Origin: Comamonadaceae bacterium
GTDB lineage: Bacteria; Pseudomonadota; Gammaproteobacteria; Burkholderiales; Burkholderiaceae_C
Direction: 5' to 3'
Assembly (NCBI GenBank): GCA_947442105.1
Contig: CANEVH010000034.1
Location: 1-42,727, forward strand
DNA length: 42,727 nt
Under the pieces are notes generated by a model. That model was not told the DNA's origin. It was given only the letters and a program-made list of their open reading frames with translations, and did not search any database. This document shows positions 6,992 to 18,818 of the stretch, piece after piece. Both the position numbers and the translations under genes were made by a program. How positions within the stretch are numbered: the first letter of the stretch is position 1; each line of letters begins with the position of its first letter.

Positions 6992-8416
6992 ATGAACGCC
7001 CCCACCACCCCGCACGCGCTGCTGCCCCAGATCCACCAGCGCAACGTTCCGCCCGAACTTGTCGCCGCGCTCAAGGCGCAATTTGGCACGCGCTGTTCCA
7101 CCGCGCTGGCGGTGCGTGAGCAGCATGGGCGCGACGAATCGGTGTTTGACGTGCCGCCCCCGGCTGCGGTGGTGTTTGCCGAGTCCACCGCCGACGTGGC
7201 CGCCGCCGTGGGCTTGGCGGCGCAGTACCGGGTGCCGGTGATTCCCTTTGGCGTGGGCTCGTCCTTGGAAGGCCATTTGCTGGCCGTGCAAGGCGGCATC
7301 AGCATTGATCTTGGCCGCATGAACCAAATCGTGGCCATTCACCCCGAAGACCTGACCGTCACCGTGCAGCCCGGTGTGACGCGCAAGCAGCTCAACGAAG
7401 CGCTAAAGAGCAACGGCCTGTTTTTCCCGATTGACCCTGGCGCCGACGCGTCCCTGGGCGGCATGTGCGCCACGCGCGCCAGCGGCACCAACGCCGTGCG
7501 CTACGGCACCATGCGCGAAAACGTGCTGGGCCTAGAAGTAGTCACCGCCAGCGGCGCGGTGGTACGCACCGGCACACGGGCGCGCAAATCAGCGGCGGGC
7601 TACGACCTGACGCGCCTGATGGTGGGCAGCGAAGGCACGCTGGGCGTGATGACCGAGATCACGCTCAAGGTCTACCCGCTGCCCGAGGCCATCTCGGCTG
7701 CCGTGTGCTCGTTTCCCAGCATTGAGGCGGCGGTGCGCACCACCATTGCCATCATCCAAATGGGCGTGCCCATTGCCCGGGTGGAGCTGGTGGACGCGAA
7801 AACCGTGCGCATGGTCAACGCCCACGCCAAATTGGGTTTGCGCGAAGAGGCGCTGCTGCTGATGGAATTCCACGGCTCGCCTGCCAGTGTGAAAGAGCAG
7901 GCCGAAACCGTGCAGGAAATCGCCGCCGACCATGGCGGCAACGCTTTTGAATGGGCCAGCACGCCCGAGGAGCGCACCCGCCTGTGGGCGGCGCGCCACA
8001 ACGCCTACTTTGCCGCCATCCAAAGCCGCCCCGGCTGCCGCGCCATCAGCACCGACACCTGCGTGCCCATCAGCCGCCTGGCCGATTGCCTGCTGGAGTC
8101 GATTGACGAGGCCGATGCCTCCGGCATTCCTTATTTTTTGGTCGGCCACGTGGGCGACGGCAATTTTCACTTTGGCTACCTGATTGACCCGCACAGCGCG
8201 CAGGAGCGCGCCACCGCCGAGGCGCTCAACTTGAAGCTGGTGCAACGCGCGCTGCGCATGGACGGCACTTGCAGCGGCGAACACGGCATTGGCCTGCACA
8301 AAATGGACTTTTTGGTGGCCGAGACCGGCGCAGGCGCGGTGGACATGATGCGCGCCATCAAAACCGCGCTGGACCCGCACAACATCATGAATCCGGGCAA
8401 AATTTTTGCGCTTTAG
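6992..8416 (+). CDS. FAD-binding oxidoreductase, D-lactate dehydrogenase (cytochrome)/GlcD family
   Basis: 474 residues of the VAO/PCMH flavoprotein superfamily. The FAD-binding domain includes the pyrophosphate loop PFGVGSSLEG at 85-94 and the block KSAAGYDLTRLMVGSEGTLG. The C-terminal cap domain ends with VGHVGDGNFH, then CSGEHGIGLHK (from residue 427) and DPHNIMNPGKIF, typical of D-lactate dehydrogenases (cytochrome) and glycolate oxidase GlcD. It likely oxidises a D-2-hydroxy acid such as D-lactate and passes electrons to the respiratory chain. It is a single gene without glcE/glcF partners, which favours D-lactate dehydrogenase. A GGAG site lies about 10 bases before the start. Divergent from the vapB operon, with a 162-bp gap. 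Confidence 0.88.
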   Translation: MNAPTTPHALLPQIHQRNVPPELVAALKAQFGTRCSTALAVREQHGRDESVFDVPPPAAVVFAESTADVAAAVGLAAQYRVPVIPFGVGSSLEGHLLAVQGGISIDLGRMNQIVAIHPEDLTVTVQPGVTRKQLNEALKSNGLFFPIDPGADASLGGMCATRASGTNAVRYGTMRENVLGLEVVTASGAVVRTGTRARKSAAGYDLTRLMVGSEGTLGVMTEITLKVYPLPEAISAAVCSFPSIEAAVRTTIAIIQMGVPIARVELVDAKTVRMVNAHAKLGLREEALLLMEFHGSPASVKEQAETVQEIAADHGGNAFEWASTPEERTRLWAARHNAYFAAIQSRPGCRAISTDTCVPISRLADCLLESIDEADASGIPYFLVGHVGDGNFHFGYLIDPHSAQERATAEALNLKLVQRALRMDGTCSGEHGIGLHKMDFLVAETGAGAVDMMRAIKTALDPHNIMNPGKIFAL

Positions 8417-8547
8417 CCGCACATACTTCAGGGCCGCTCTTGGATTCCTAACAATCCGCGAGCGCTGCCTTGTTAAACCGGCGGCGTCACCCCATCTGAA
8501 GCTCATGCAAGGCCACGGGCGCCTTGAACCCTAACGGAGTAAACACT

Positions 8548-9165
8548 ATGCGAAAACTACTCGCCTCATTGGGCGTTTTTCTGGCTCTGGCCCTGAGCGG
8601 CTGCGGCTACAACAGCCTGCAAAGCAGCGACGAGCAGATCAAAGCGAGCTGGTCCGAGGTGCTCAACCAGTACCAGCGCCGCGCCGATCTGGTGCCCAAC
8701 CTGGTGAGCACCGTCAAAGGCGAGGCCAAGTTTGAGCAAGACACCCTTACCAAAGTGGTCGACGCGCGCGCGCGGGCCACCTCCATCCAGGCCAGCCCCG
8801 AGCTGGTGAACGACCCGGCCGCTTTCCAGCGCTTTCAACAAGCCCAGGGCCAGCTCAGCGGCGCCCTGTCGCGCTTGCTGGTGGTGGCAGAAAACTACCC
8901 CAACCTCAAAGCCAACCAGGCCTTTCGCGATTTGCAGGCCCAGCTTGAAGGCACCGAGAACCGCATTACCGTGGCCCGCAATCGCTATATCAAGGCGGTG
9001 CAGGAATACAACGTGACGGTACGCTCCTTCCCCACCAACCTCACCGCCATGGCTTTTGGCATGAAACAAAAAGCCAATTTCACCGTAGAGAACGAAAAGG
9101 AAATTTCCAAACCACCCGCAGTGAGCTTTGACGCTGCGCCTGCCGCGCCAGGAGCCGCCAAGTGA
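8548..9165 (+). CDS. lemA: LemA family lipoprotein
   Basis: 205 residues from the ATG at 8548, chosen because CGGAG lies 8 bases upstream and the product then starts with a normal lipoprotein signal: a hydrophobic stretch and the lipobox LSGC with C19. An upstream TTG at 8524 is in frame but poorly placed. The mature part is a LemA helical bundle: IKASWSEVLNQYQRRADLVP, later AENYPNLKAN, ending in a short Ala/Pro tail. LemA proteins are membrane-anchored with unknown molecular function and are very often followed by TPM-domain genes, as here. The stop overlaps the next start (GTGA). Confidence 0.92.
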   Translation: MRKLLASLGVFLALALSGCGYNSLQSSDEQIKASWSEVLNQYQRRADLVPNLVSTVKGEAKFEQDTLTKVVDARARATSIQASPELVNDPAAFQRFQQAQGQLSGALSRLLVVAENYPNLKANQAFRDLQAQLEGTENRITVARNRYIKAVQEYNVTVRSFPTNLTAMAFGMKQKANFTVENEKEISKPPAVSFDAAPAAPGAAK

Positions 9166-10028
9166 CCTTGGCTCGCGCCTTGCGCCGCCCGCTCGCTGGG
9201 GCAGCGCTAGCGTGGCTTTGGCTGGCCCTGCTGGTGCCAGTCGCCATGGCGCAGGTGGCGGTGCCGCCCTTGGTGGGCCACGTCACCGACCAAACGGGCA
9301 CTTTAAGCGCCGCGCAGCAGGCCGCCCTGGAGCAAACCTTGCGCGCTTTTGAAGCCCGCAAAGGCAGCCAACTGGCCGTGCTGCTGGTGCCCACCACCGC
9401 GCCCGAGGGCATAGAGCAGTACGCCCTGCGGGTAGCCGAGCAATGGAAGCTGGGGCGCGCCAAGGTGGACGACGGCGCCATTCTGGTAGTGGCCAAGAAC
9501 GACCGCACGCTGCGCCTGGAAGTGGGCTACGGTCTGGAGGGCGCGCTCTCTGACATCACCAGCAAACGCATCGTCAGCGACACCATAGTCCCGCGCTTCA
9601 AGCAGGGCGACTACTACGGCGGTATTGATGCAGGTGTGGCGCAAATCATCCGGGTCATCGACGGCGAGCCTTTGCCCCCACCCCAGCGCGCCGCTGCGAA
9701 CCCGTTTGACCAAGTGCGCCAAATGGCGCCTTTTCTGATGGTTGCGGCGCTGGTGGTGGGCGGCGTGCTGCGCAGCGCCCTGGGCAAGTTGCCGGGGTCT
9801 TTGCTAACCGGTGTGCTGGTGGGTGCAGTGGCCTGGTTCTTGATAGGCGCAGTGCTGTGGGCGGCGCTGGCCGGGCTGGCGGCGGTGATTGCGACCTTGC
9901 TGGGTGGTAGCGCGGTATTGCGTGGTGTGGGGGGCCTGGCAGGCGGCGGACGCGGGGGCTTTGGTGGCGGCGGCTTTCTTGGCGGTGGCGGCGGTTTTGG
10001 CGGCGGCGGCGCGTCGGGCAGGTGGTAG
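9162..10028 (+). CDS. TPM-domain (YgcG-like) membrane protein
   Basis: 288 residues from a GTG overlapping the lemA stop, with AGGAG 7 bases upstream. A signal peptide is cleaved near AMA-Q (residue 30). A TPM domain (about 35-170; the TPM phosphatase fold named after TLP18.3/Psb32/MOLO-1) includes DQTGTLSAAQ, DDGAILVVAKNDR and LRLEVGYGLEGALSD. Two or three membrane segments follow (about 185-245), then a Gly-rich tail with repeated GGGGF units. This layout is the standard YgcG type. It probably works with LemA and the next gene at the cell envelope; its biochemical role is not established. Confidence 0.9.
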   Translation: MTLARALRRPLAGAALAWLWLALLVPVAMAQVAVPPLVGHVTDQTGTLSAAQQAALEQTLRAFEARKGSQLAVLLVPTTAPEGIEQYALRVAEQWKLGRAKVDDGAILVVAKNDRTLRLEVGYGLEGALSDITSKRIVSDTIVPRFKQGDYYGGIDAGVAQIIRVIDGEPLPPPQRAAANPFDQVRQMAPFLMVAALVVGGVLRSALGKLPGSLLTGVLVGAVAWFLIGAVLWAALAGLAAVIATLLGGSAVLRGVGGLAGGGRGGFGGGGFLGGGGGFGGGGASGRW

Positions 10029-10030
10029 CC

Positions 10031-10531
10031 ATGGACATTTCACGCATTACCAAACACCTGTTTTTTTCTGAGCAGCGTACTGCGCGCGCTTTTTCGCGCC
10101 TGGGGCTGGCCGCCATCGAAGCCGCCATTCAGGCCAGCGAAGCCAGCCACGCGGGCGAAATTTGCTTTGCCGTGGAGGGCGGCTTGGACGGCCTGCCCCT
10201 GTTCAAAGGCCAAACCGCGCGCGAACGTGCTATTGAGGTGTTCTCGCAACTGCGCGTGTGGGACACCGCGCACAACAATGGCGTGCTGATTTACGTGCTG
10301 CTGGCCGACCAGGCGGTTGAAATCGTGGCCGACCGAGGTATTCATGCCCAAGCGGGCGACGCCACTTGGGAGGCTATTTGCCAGCAGATGGAGCGTGCGT
10401 TTGCGAAAGCGGACTACCAAGGCGGCGCCATTGCCGGCGTGGACGCTGTGGCGGCGTGCCTGCGGCGGCACTTTCCCTACGACGGCCAAAGCACCAACGA
10501 ATTGCCTGACGCGCCCGTGGTTTTGAGTTGA
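10031..10531 (+). CDS. TPM-domain protein without signal peptide
   Basis: 166 residues from the ATG at 10031; an in-frame GTG at 10022 would overlap the previous stop codon and is less likely. The protein is mostly a single TPM domain: AIEAAIQASEASHAGEICFA, WDTAHNNGVLIYVLLAD, VEIVADRGIHA and WEAICQQMERAFAKADYQGG. It has no signal peptide and no obvious membrane segment, unlike the preceding TPM protein, so it should face the cytosol or be held by its partner. It is third in the LemA-TPM-TPM operon, an arrangement common in betaproteobacteria. Confidence 0.85.
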   Translation: MDISRITKHLFFSEQRTARAFSRLGLAAIEAAIQASEASHAGEICFAVEGGLDGLPLFKGQTARERAIEVFSQLRVWDTAHNNGVLIYVLLADQAVEIVADRGIHAQAGDATWEAICQQMERAFAKADYQGGAIAGVDAVAACLRRHFPYDGQSTNELPDAPVVLS

Positions 10532-10593
10532 GCAGGAAAGGTGAATAGCCGGCTACTCAACCCGGTTACAGGCTTGGAATCAAGCCACTGCTG

Positions 10594-10932
10594 CTAAGCG
10601 CCCAACAAACTTGCCAGCGAGGCGCGAACTGCGCTTACATCGTTGCCCGCCAGTTTGCCGAGTTCTCCACGCACCAGCCTGTGGTCCAGGGTGAAAAGCT
10701 TGAAGCGCACTTTGGACGCTGCGGGCAGACCTGCGGCGCTCAGGTCCGTGAGAGCGCAGTCCAGCGGCCAGGGGGCATTCGCTTCAGAAGTGATCATCGC
10801 CATTACCGAATGTCCGGCGGGCGTGTTGAAAGCCCTTGGGTCCGACAGAACGACGGCCGGACGATTTTTGCTTGTGTCACGGTCTGTAAAAGGAAAGGGG
10901 ACGCGCACCACGGTGTAGCGCTCAAAGACCAC
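10594..10932 (-). CDS. MazF/PemK-family toxin
   Basis: 112 residues from a GTG at 10932, chosen because AGGAGG lies about 7 bases upstream and the product then begins MVFERYTVVRVPFPFTD, the usual MazF/PemK N-terminus. KNRPAVVLSD follows, a conserved block of this SH3-like endoribonuclease fold, then a C-terminal helix. MazF-type toxins cleave mRNA at short sequences. The gene overlaps the end of the AbrB-type antitoxin gene by 11 bases, so the two are translationally coupled. The cleavage sequence cannot be predicted. Confidence 0.85.
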   Translation of the reverse strand: MVFERYTVVRVPFPFTDRDTSKNRPAVVLSDPRAFNTPAGHSVMAMITSEANAPWPLDCALTDLSAAGLPAASKVRFKLFTLDHRLVRGELGKLAGNDVSAVRASLASLLGA

Positions 10933-11152
10933 GGTAAGCCTCCTCGTCGGCAGCGCTATTCCACTCACTGAGCGTGCCTTCGACGGCTCGCAGGTACTCC
11001 AGGTCCATGGTTTGAACGCGGCGCACCGTCGCCGTGCCATCAGCTGCCACGTCCCAGGCGATCAGGTCGCCGGGCACGACCTTGAGTGCGGCGCGCACGT
11101 CCTGTGGAATGGTGGTTTGGCCTTTGGCCGTGATTTTGGCGATTGCCAGCAT
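10922..11152 (-). CDS. AbrB/SpoVT-family antitoxin
   Basis: 76 residues from the ATG at 11152 (AAGGAG 6 bases upstream; an ATG seven codons earlier lies before this site and is unlikely). The N-terminal swapped-hairpin AbrB domain is clear: IAKITAKGQTTIPQDVRAAL then VVPGDLIAWDV. The C-terminal acidic tail, with EGTLSEWNSAADEEAY, would neutralise the MazF-type toxin. AbrB/MazE antitoxins usually repress their own operon; the upstream 11153-11220 region is the likely promoter. Confidence 0.87.
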   Translation of the reverse strand: MLAIAKITAKGQTTIPQDVRAALKVVPGDLIAWDVAADGTATVRRVQTMDLEYLRAVEGTLSEWNSAADEEAYRGL

Positions 11153-11208
11153 TGCTTTCTCCTTGTCATGCAATCCTTACTTCCTTACTGTACTGCAAGC
11201 CGCCGCCT

Positions 11209-11252
11209 CAGGGACTTAGCGAGTTTTTCATGCGGCTTGAGGACAGTCCCTG
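11209..11252. repeat. Inverted repeat CAGGGACT/AGTCCCTG
   Basis: Perfect 8-base arms at 11209-11216 and 11245-11252 enclose 28 bases. A second small palindrome, GACGCG/CGCGTC, lies at 11349-11364. Together they sit in the 230-bp stretch between the antitoxin start and the DUF455 stop, which holds no gene. They could be remnants of a REP-like element or a factor-dependent terminator; no U-tract follows. Confidence 0.3.
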
Positions 11253-11382
11253 GCCCTTGGTCCGGTCGCCTCATGCGTCCTCGGACGCTTCTACTTCTGC
11301 CCAAGAAGCGATGCGAAATGCAGAAAGGGGATGCTTCTATGGATGCCTGACGCGACCCCGCGTCGCTCCGGCAGGCGCGCGT

Positions 11383-12174
11383 TCAGCTCGGAAGCGCTGC
11401 AAGCTCAATGGGTGTAAACCCAGCCGCACGCCGCGCCTCAATGTTAAAGGGCGGCTTCAGACTCGGTGCGCGGTATCGCAGTGCGGCTTCGGGGTAAAAG
11501 GCCAAGGCATCAATGCCATCGCGCTGGCACAGCCAGTGAAACCAGTGGTTGCCAATGGCCACGTGGCCTACCTCTTCGGTCAATATGGTGTCCAAAATCT
11601 CCACCGCCGCCAGCGCGGCGGGCGTGGCCACTTTGCGCAGCTTGGCCTGTATGAGGGGTGTGGCGTCCAGGCCTCTGGCCTCCAGCGTGCGCGGCACCAG
11701 CGCCATGCGCGCCACCACGTCGCCTTTGGTGGCTTCGCACATGGTCCACAAGCCGTCGTGCGCCGCAAAGTCGCCGTAGGCAAAGCCCAAGGTCTGCAAA
11801 TGGGCTTGCAGCAGTGCAAAGTGCTTGGCCTCTTCGGCCGCTACGCACAGCCAGTCGCGGTAATAGGCCTCGGGCATACCAGGGAAGCGCCAAATGGCAT
11901 CGAGTGCGAGGTTGATGGCGTTGAACTCAATGTGGGCAATCGAGTGCATGAGCGCCGCGTGGCCTTGTGGGGTGAAGGGCGAGCGCCGGGGCACCAATGC
12001 CGGGGCGATCAGCGCGGGCTGCTCGGGCCGTCCGGGGCCTAGCGGTTCTGGAAAAACAGCTTCGCAGTCGCAGTGCAAGCCGTCGGATTTTTGCCAAAGT
12101 GAATGAACCTCGCTCACTTTGAGTTGCGGCTGGGTTTGGCAAAAAGCATTGAGCGCGCCGCGTCGGAGTTGCAT
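11383..12174 (-). CDS. DUF455 ferritin-like protein
   Basis: 263 residues. The protein matches the DUF455 ferritin-like family: metal-ligand style pairs occur in AHIEFNAINLALDA, VAAEEAKHF and ILTEEVGHVAIGNHW, which would form a four-helix di-iron site related to that of the tRNA hydroxylase MiaE. The substrate is unknown. The start at 12174 is 45 bases from the divergent carbonic-anhydrase gene, so the two share a promoter region. The N-terminal 40 residues have several Cys and His residues (DGLHCDCEA) and are more variable. Confidence 0.85.
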   Translation of the reverse strand: MQLRRGALNAFCQTQPQLKVSEVHSLWQKSDGLHCDCEAVFPEPLGPGRPEQPALIAPALVPRRSPFTPQGHAALMHSIAHIEFNAINLALDAIWRFPGMPEAYYRDWLCVAAEEAKHFALLQAHLQTLGFAYGDFAAHDGLWTMCEATKGDVVARMALVPRTLEARGLDATPLIQAKLRKVATPAALAAVEILDTILTEEVGHVAIGNHWFHWLCQRDGIDALAFYPEAALRYRAPSLKPPFNIEARRAAGFTPIELAALPS

Positions 12175-12219
12175 CCCTACAATTCTAGGTTCGCACCAAC
12201 GTGTTCCAAAGGACAGGCC

Positions 12220-12744
12220 ATGGCAATTTACGAGTTAGAGCAAGTTTCCCCCACCATCGCCGAGTCCGCTTGGGTGGCCGACAGCGCGCAGGTTATGGGC
12301 CGGGTGGACCTGGCGGCGCACACCAGCATCTGGTTTGGCGTAGTCATTCGTGGCGACACCGAGAGCATTCACATCGGTGAGGGCAGCAACATCCAAGACG
12401 GCAGCGTCTTGCACGCCGACATTGGCCAGCACTTGCGCGTGGGCAAGCACGTGACCGTGGGCCACAAGGTGATGCTGCACGGCTGCACGATTGGCGACGA
12501 GTCGCTCATTGGCATAGGCGCCATCGTGCTCAACGGCGCAAAAATTGGCAAAAACTGCCTGGTGGGCGCAGGCTCGTTGGTGACTGAAGGCAAAGAGTTC
12601 CCCGACGGCTCGATGATCATGGGCACGCCGGCCAAAGTGGTGCGCAGCCTCACGCCGGAGCAAATGGAGGGCCTGCGCCTGAGCGCCAAGCACTACATTG
12701 ACAACGCACAGCGCTTCAAGTCCGAGCTGCACAAGATTGCCTGA
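12220..12744 (+). CDS. Gamma-carbonic anhydrase family protein (YrdA-like)
   Basis: 174 residues from the ATG at 12220, with AAAGGA about 8 bases upstream. A left-handed beta-helix of hexapeptide repeats runs through most of the chain (for example VGHKVMLHGCTIGDESLIG). The three zinc/iron-binding histidines of the gamma-class carbonic anhydrase fold are at H65 (SVLHAD), H82 and H87. Members form trimers. Many YrdA-type homologues bind metal but show weak or no CO2 hydration, so activity is uncertain. A C-terminal helix follows the beta-helix. Confidence 0.9.
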   Translation: MAIYELEQVSPTIAESAWVADSAQVMGRVDLAAHTSIWFGVVIRGDTESIHIGEGSNIQDGSVLHADIGQHLRVGKHVTVGHKVMLHGCTIGDESLIGIGAIVLNGAKIGKNCLVGAGSLVTEGKEFPDGSMIMGTPAKVVRSLTPEQMEGLRLSAKHYIDNAQRFKSELHKIA

Positions 12745-12826
12745 TCTGACATCGCCTGACAGTCACCGCTTGCCCATTTCGGCGACCACCGCCGGGTCCA
12801 GCGCCCGGCCTTTTACGGAGTAATGC

Positions 12827-13816
12827 GTGTCTGAATTGCACAAGTTTATTTTTGACGGTTTGCCCGTGCGCGGCATTGTGGTGCGGCTGACCGATACCTG
12901 GACCGAAATCTTGCGCCGACGCGCCTCCAACAGCGAGCACGGCGCCTACGCCGTGCCGGTGCGTGAGATGCTGGGCGAAATGGTGGCCGCCGGCGTGCTG
13001 ATGCAGTCCAGCATCAAGTTTGACGGCGCTTTGGTGCTGCAAATCATGGGCGATGGTCCGGTCAAACTGGCCGTGGTGGAGGTGCAGTCCAACCTGGAAC
13101 TGCGCGCCACCGCCACCGTGTTGCACCCCGTGCCCGACGGTGCGACACTTAGCCAGATGGTCAACGTGCACAACCAAGGCCGCTGCGCAATCACCCTAGA
13201 CCCGCAAACCAAATTCCCCGGCCAGCAGCCCTACCAGGGCGTGGTGCCCTTGTTTGACGACCACGGCAAGCCCATTGAAAAACTCAACGCGGTGCTGGAG
13301 CACTACATGCTGCAAAGCGAGCAGCTGGACACCATGCTGGTGCTGGCAGCGGATGAACACGTGGCGGCGGGCTTGCTCATCCAGCGCTTGCCGGTGCAAG
13401 GCGAGGGCAATTTGTCCGGCAGCTTGGTGAGCAAAGAGAATGAGGACGAAATTGGCGTCAACGAGCACTACAACCGCATTGCCATCTTGGCCAGCACCCT
13501 CAAGCGCCAAGAGCTGCTGTCTCTGGACGTGGAAACCGTGCTGCGCCGCCTGTTTTGGGAAGAGACGCTCACCCGCTTTGAGCCACTGACGGGCGAAGTC
13601 GCGCCGCGTTTTGCCTGTAGCTGCAGCCGCGAGCGCGTGGCCCGCATGATTGTGGGTTTGGGGGCAGATGAGGCGCACAGCATCTTGGAAGAGCGCCCCA
13701 ATATCGAGGTGGCCTGCGAGTTTTGCGGCGTGCAATACCACTTTGACCCGGTGGATACCGCGCGCCTGTTTGTGCCACCTACCCAGCAGATTGACGGCGG
13801 CGCCACGCCGCATTAA
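12827..13816 (+). CDS. hslO: Redox-regulated chaperone Hsp33
   Basis: 329 residues. The start is a GTG at 12827 with ACGGAG 6 bases upstream; the nearby ATG at 12823 is out of frame and soon stops. The N-terminal chaperone domain begins with LHKFIFDGLPVRGIVVRL. The C-terminal redox switch has all four zinc-binding cysteines in the pattern CxC...CxxC (C264, C266, C297, C300). Oxidation releases zinc, unfolds the linker and activates holding of unfolded proteins under oxidative stress. Length is slightly above the usual roughly 290 residues because of an extended N-terminal/linker region. Confidence 0.95.
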   Translation: MSELHKFIFDGLPVRGIVVRLTDTWTEILRRRASNSEHGAYAVPVREMLGEMVAAGVLMQSSIKFDGALVLQIMGDGPVKLAVVEVQSNLELRATATVLHPVPDGATLSQMVNVHNQGRCAITLDPQTKFPGQQPYQGVVPLFDDHGKPIEKLNAVLEHYMLQSEQLDTMLVLAADEHVAAGLLIQRLPVQGEGNLSGSLVSKENEDEIGVNEHYNRIAILASTLKRQELLSLDVETVLRRLFWEETLTRFEPLTGEVAPRFACSCSRERVARMIVGLGADEAHSILEERPNIEVACEFCGVQYHFDPVDTARLFVPPTQQIDGGATPH

Positions 13817-13849
13817 TACGGCGCACTCCAGAGCCCAGCGGCCAGCCTT

Positions 13850-14497
13850 TCAGGATGGGGCGGGTGAGAGCAGGGCGGTAAAGAGCTGGTGCTCGCACTG
13901 CGCGTCTGAGCACTTGTCGCAAACCCATTGCCACCGTTGCGTACGCTCAGGCGCCTGCTGTGGACCGCGCACCCCGCGCGCGGTAGCTTGGTCTATGGCC
14001 ATCAGGGCGCATGCGCCGCGCTGGTCGTTGTATCCGTAAACCACACTAAAACGGATGCCGTGGTCCTGCAACACCGCGCGCAAGCGGGCATCCACCTGGG
14101 CCTGAACCAGCGCCCCATCACGCTGAATGCCATCTGCCACCCAGGGCAAGTCCAAGCCCATTACCAAGGTGAGGTCGTAGCGTGCGTGGTGCGCCAGGGC
14201 AAACGGGTACAGCGACGAGTCCCCCAGCAACATATCGCTGTAAACGGCGGTCATGAGAGGCGTGGTGTCGGCCAGCAGCACATCGCAGGCGCCAGCTTCG
14301 AGCTCGCGCTGCGCCTGGGCTTGCGCAATCGCCATTTGTTCGTGGGCTTGCGGTGTGCGCCCGTGCTGCTCGCACCATTCGCGCAACACTTCTCCCACCG
14401 CTTGTGCGCTTTGTCCGCGCAAGGATGAGGCTGCCGCGAGTTGCGCAGCCAGGGTGGTTTTGCCGGTGCATTCAGCGCCGAGAATGGCAATTTTCAA
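13850..14497 (-). CDS. NadR/AAA_28-like P-loop nucleotide kinase with Cys-rich tail
   Basis: 215 residues. Walker A is GAECTGKTT at 7-15, and VLLADTTP at 74-81 is a Walker B-like strand. The closest familiar fold is the ribosylnicotinamide-kinase domain of NadR (AAA_28), which phosphorylates nicotinamide riboside. There is no adenylyltransferase or helix-turn-helix domain, so it is not full-length NadR. The C-terminus carries C193-x2-C196-x4-C201-x-H203, which could bind a metal and is not part of the standard kinase. The gene lies 30 bases downstream of ftsB on the same strand and converges with hslO. The substrate is unproven. Confidence 0.7.
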   Translation of the reverse strand: MKIAILGAECTGKTTLAAQLAAASSLRGQSAQAVGEVLREWCEQHGRTPQAHEQMAIAQAQAQRELEAGACDVLLADTTPLMTAVYSDMLLGDSSLYPFALAHHARYDLTLVMGLDLPWVADGIQRDGALVQAQVDARLRAVLQDHGIRFSVVYGYNDQRGACALMAIDQATARGVRGPQQAPERTQRWQWVCDKCSDAQCEHQLFTALLSPAPS

Positions 14498-14527
14498 GCC
14501 AAGGACCCGTCCCCCGTTGCAGCCACT

Positions 14528-14803
14528 TTATTTGGCCACTTGGACAAAAATTTCATTGGGCTTGACCATGCCCAACTCCGCGCGCGCTTTTTCTTCCACC
14601 ATTTCCAGCCCCTCGCGCAGGTCACGGATTTCGGCTTCTAGGCGGGCGTTGGCCTGTTCGGCCTGCGCGTTGCTGCGCTGTTGCGCCGCCAGTTCTTCGC
14701 CCAGCCGCGCCACATTGGGCACGCTACCGCGCCCAAACCACAGTTGGCCCTGTAGCACCAGCAGCAGGGCGAACAAGGCGGCAGGAACCAGGCGGCGGTC
14801 CAT
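14528..14803 (-). CDS. ftsB: Cell division protein FtsB
   Basis: 91 residues with the FtsB/DivIC layout: a short N-terminus, one membrane segment (about 6-21, LVPAALFALLLVLQGQLWFG), a coiled coil (about 30-70, rich in Glu, Ala and Arg), then the conserved block EEKARAELGMVKPNEIF. FtsB pairs with FtsL and FtsQ in the divisome. It starts 8 bases after the eno stop, the usual eno-ftsB arrangement in proteobacteria. Confidence 0.95.
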   Translation of the reverse strand: MDRRLVPAALFALLLVLQGQLWFGRGSVPNVARLGEELAAQQRSNAQAEQANARLEAEIRDLREGLEMVEEKARAELGMVKPNEIFVQVAK

Positions 14804-14811
14804 TGCTGTGC

Positions 14812-16113
<1,302 letters not shown>

Positions 16114-16182
16114 TTAATGTCTAAAAAAAGTGTGGCGCCGGGTCAGGCTTGGTGTGCCGCGCGGCGCTACGTTGTAAATGGT

Positions 16183-18758
<2,576 letters not shown>

Positions 18759-18818
18759 CTACATTGCGGCTGGGGTCCGTTTCGGGGCCTTTGGCTGTAT
18801 CAATGCAGGGCGTTTCGC

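Noticed and set aside
7589..8506. 305-codon minus-strand frame opposite the FAD oxidase
   Set aside because: The plus-strand gene has all family motifs across the same bases; the antisense frame has none.
8524..8547. TTG start for lemA
   Set aside because: It would add eight polar residues before a normal lipoprotein signal; the ATG at 8548 has a good ribosome-binding site.
11143..12042. 299-codon plus-strand frame over the DUF455 gene
   Set aside because: The minus-strand DUF455 frame has conserved di-iron ligand pairs; this frame shows no family pattern and begins in the antitoxin leader.
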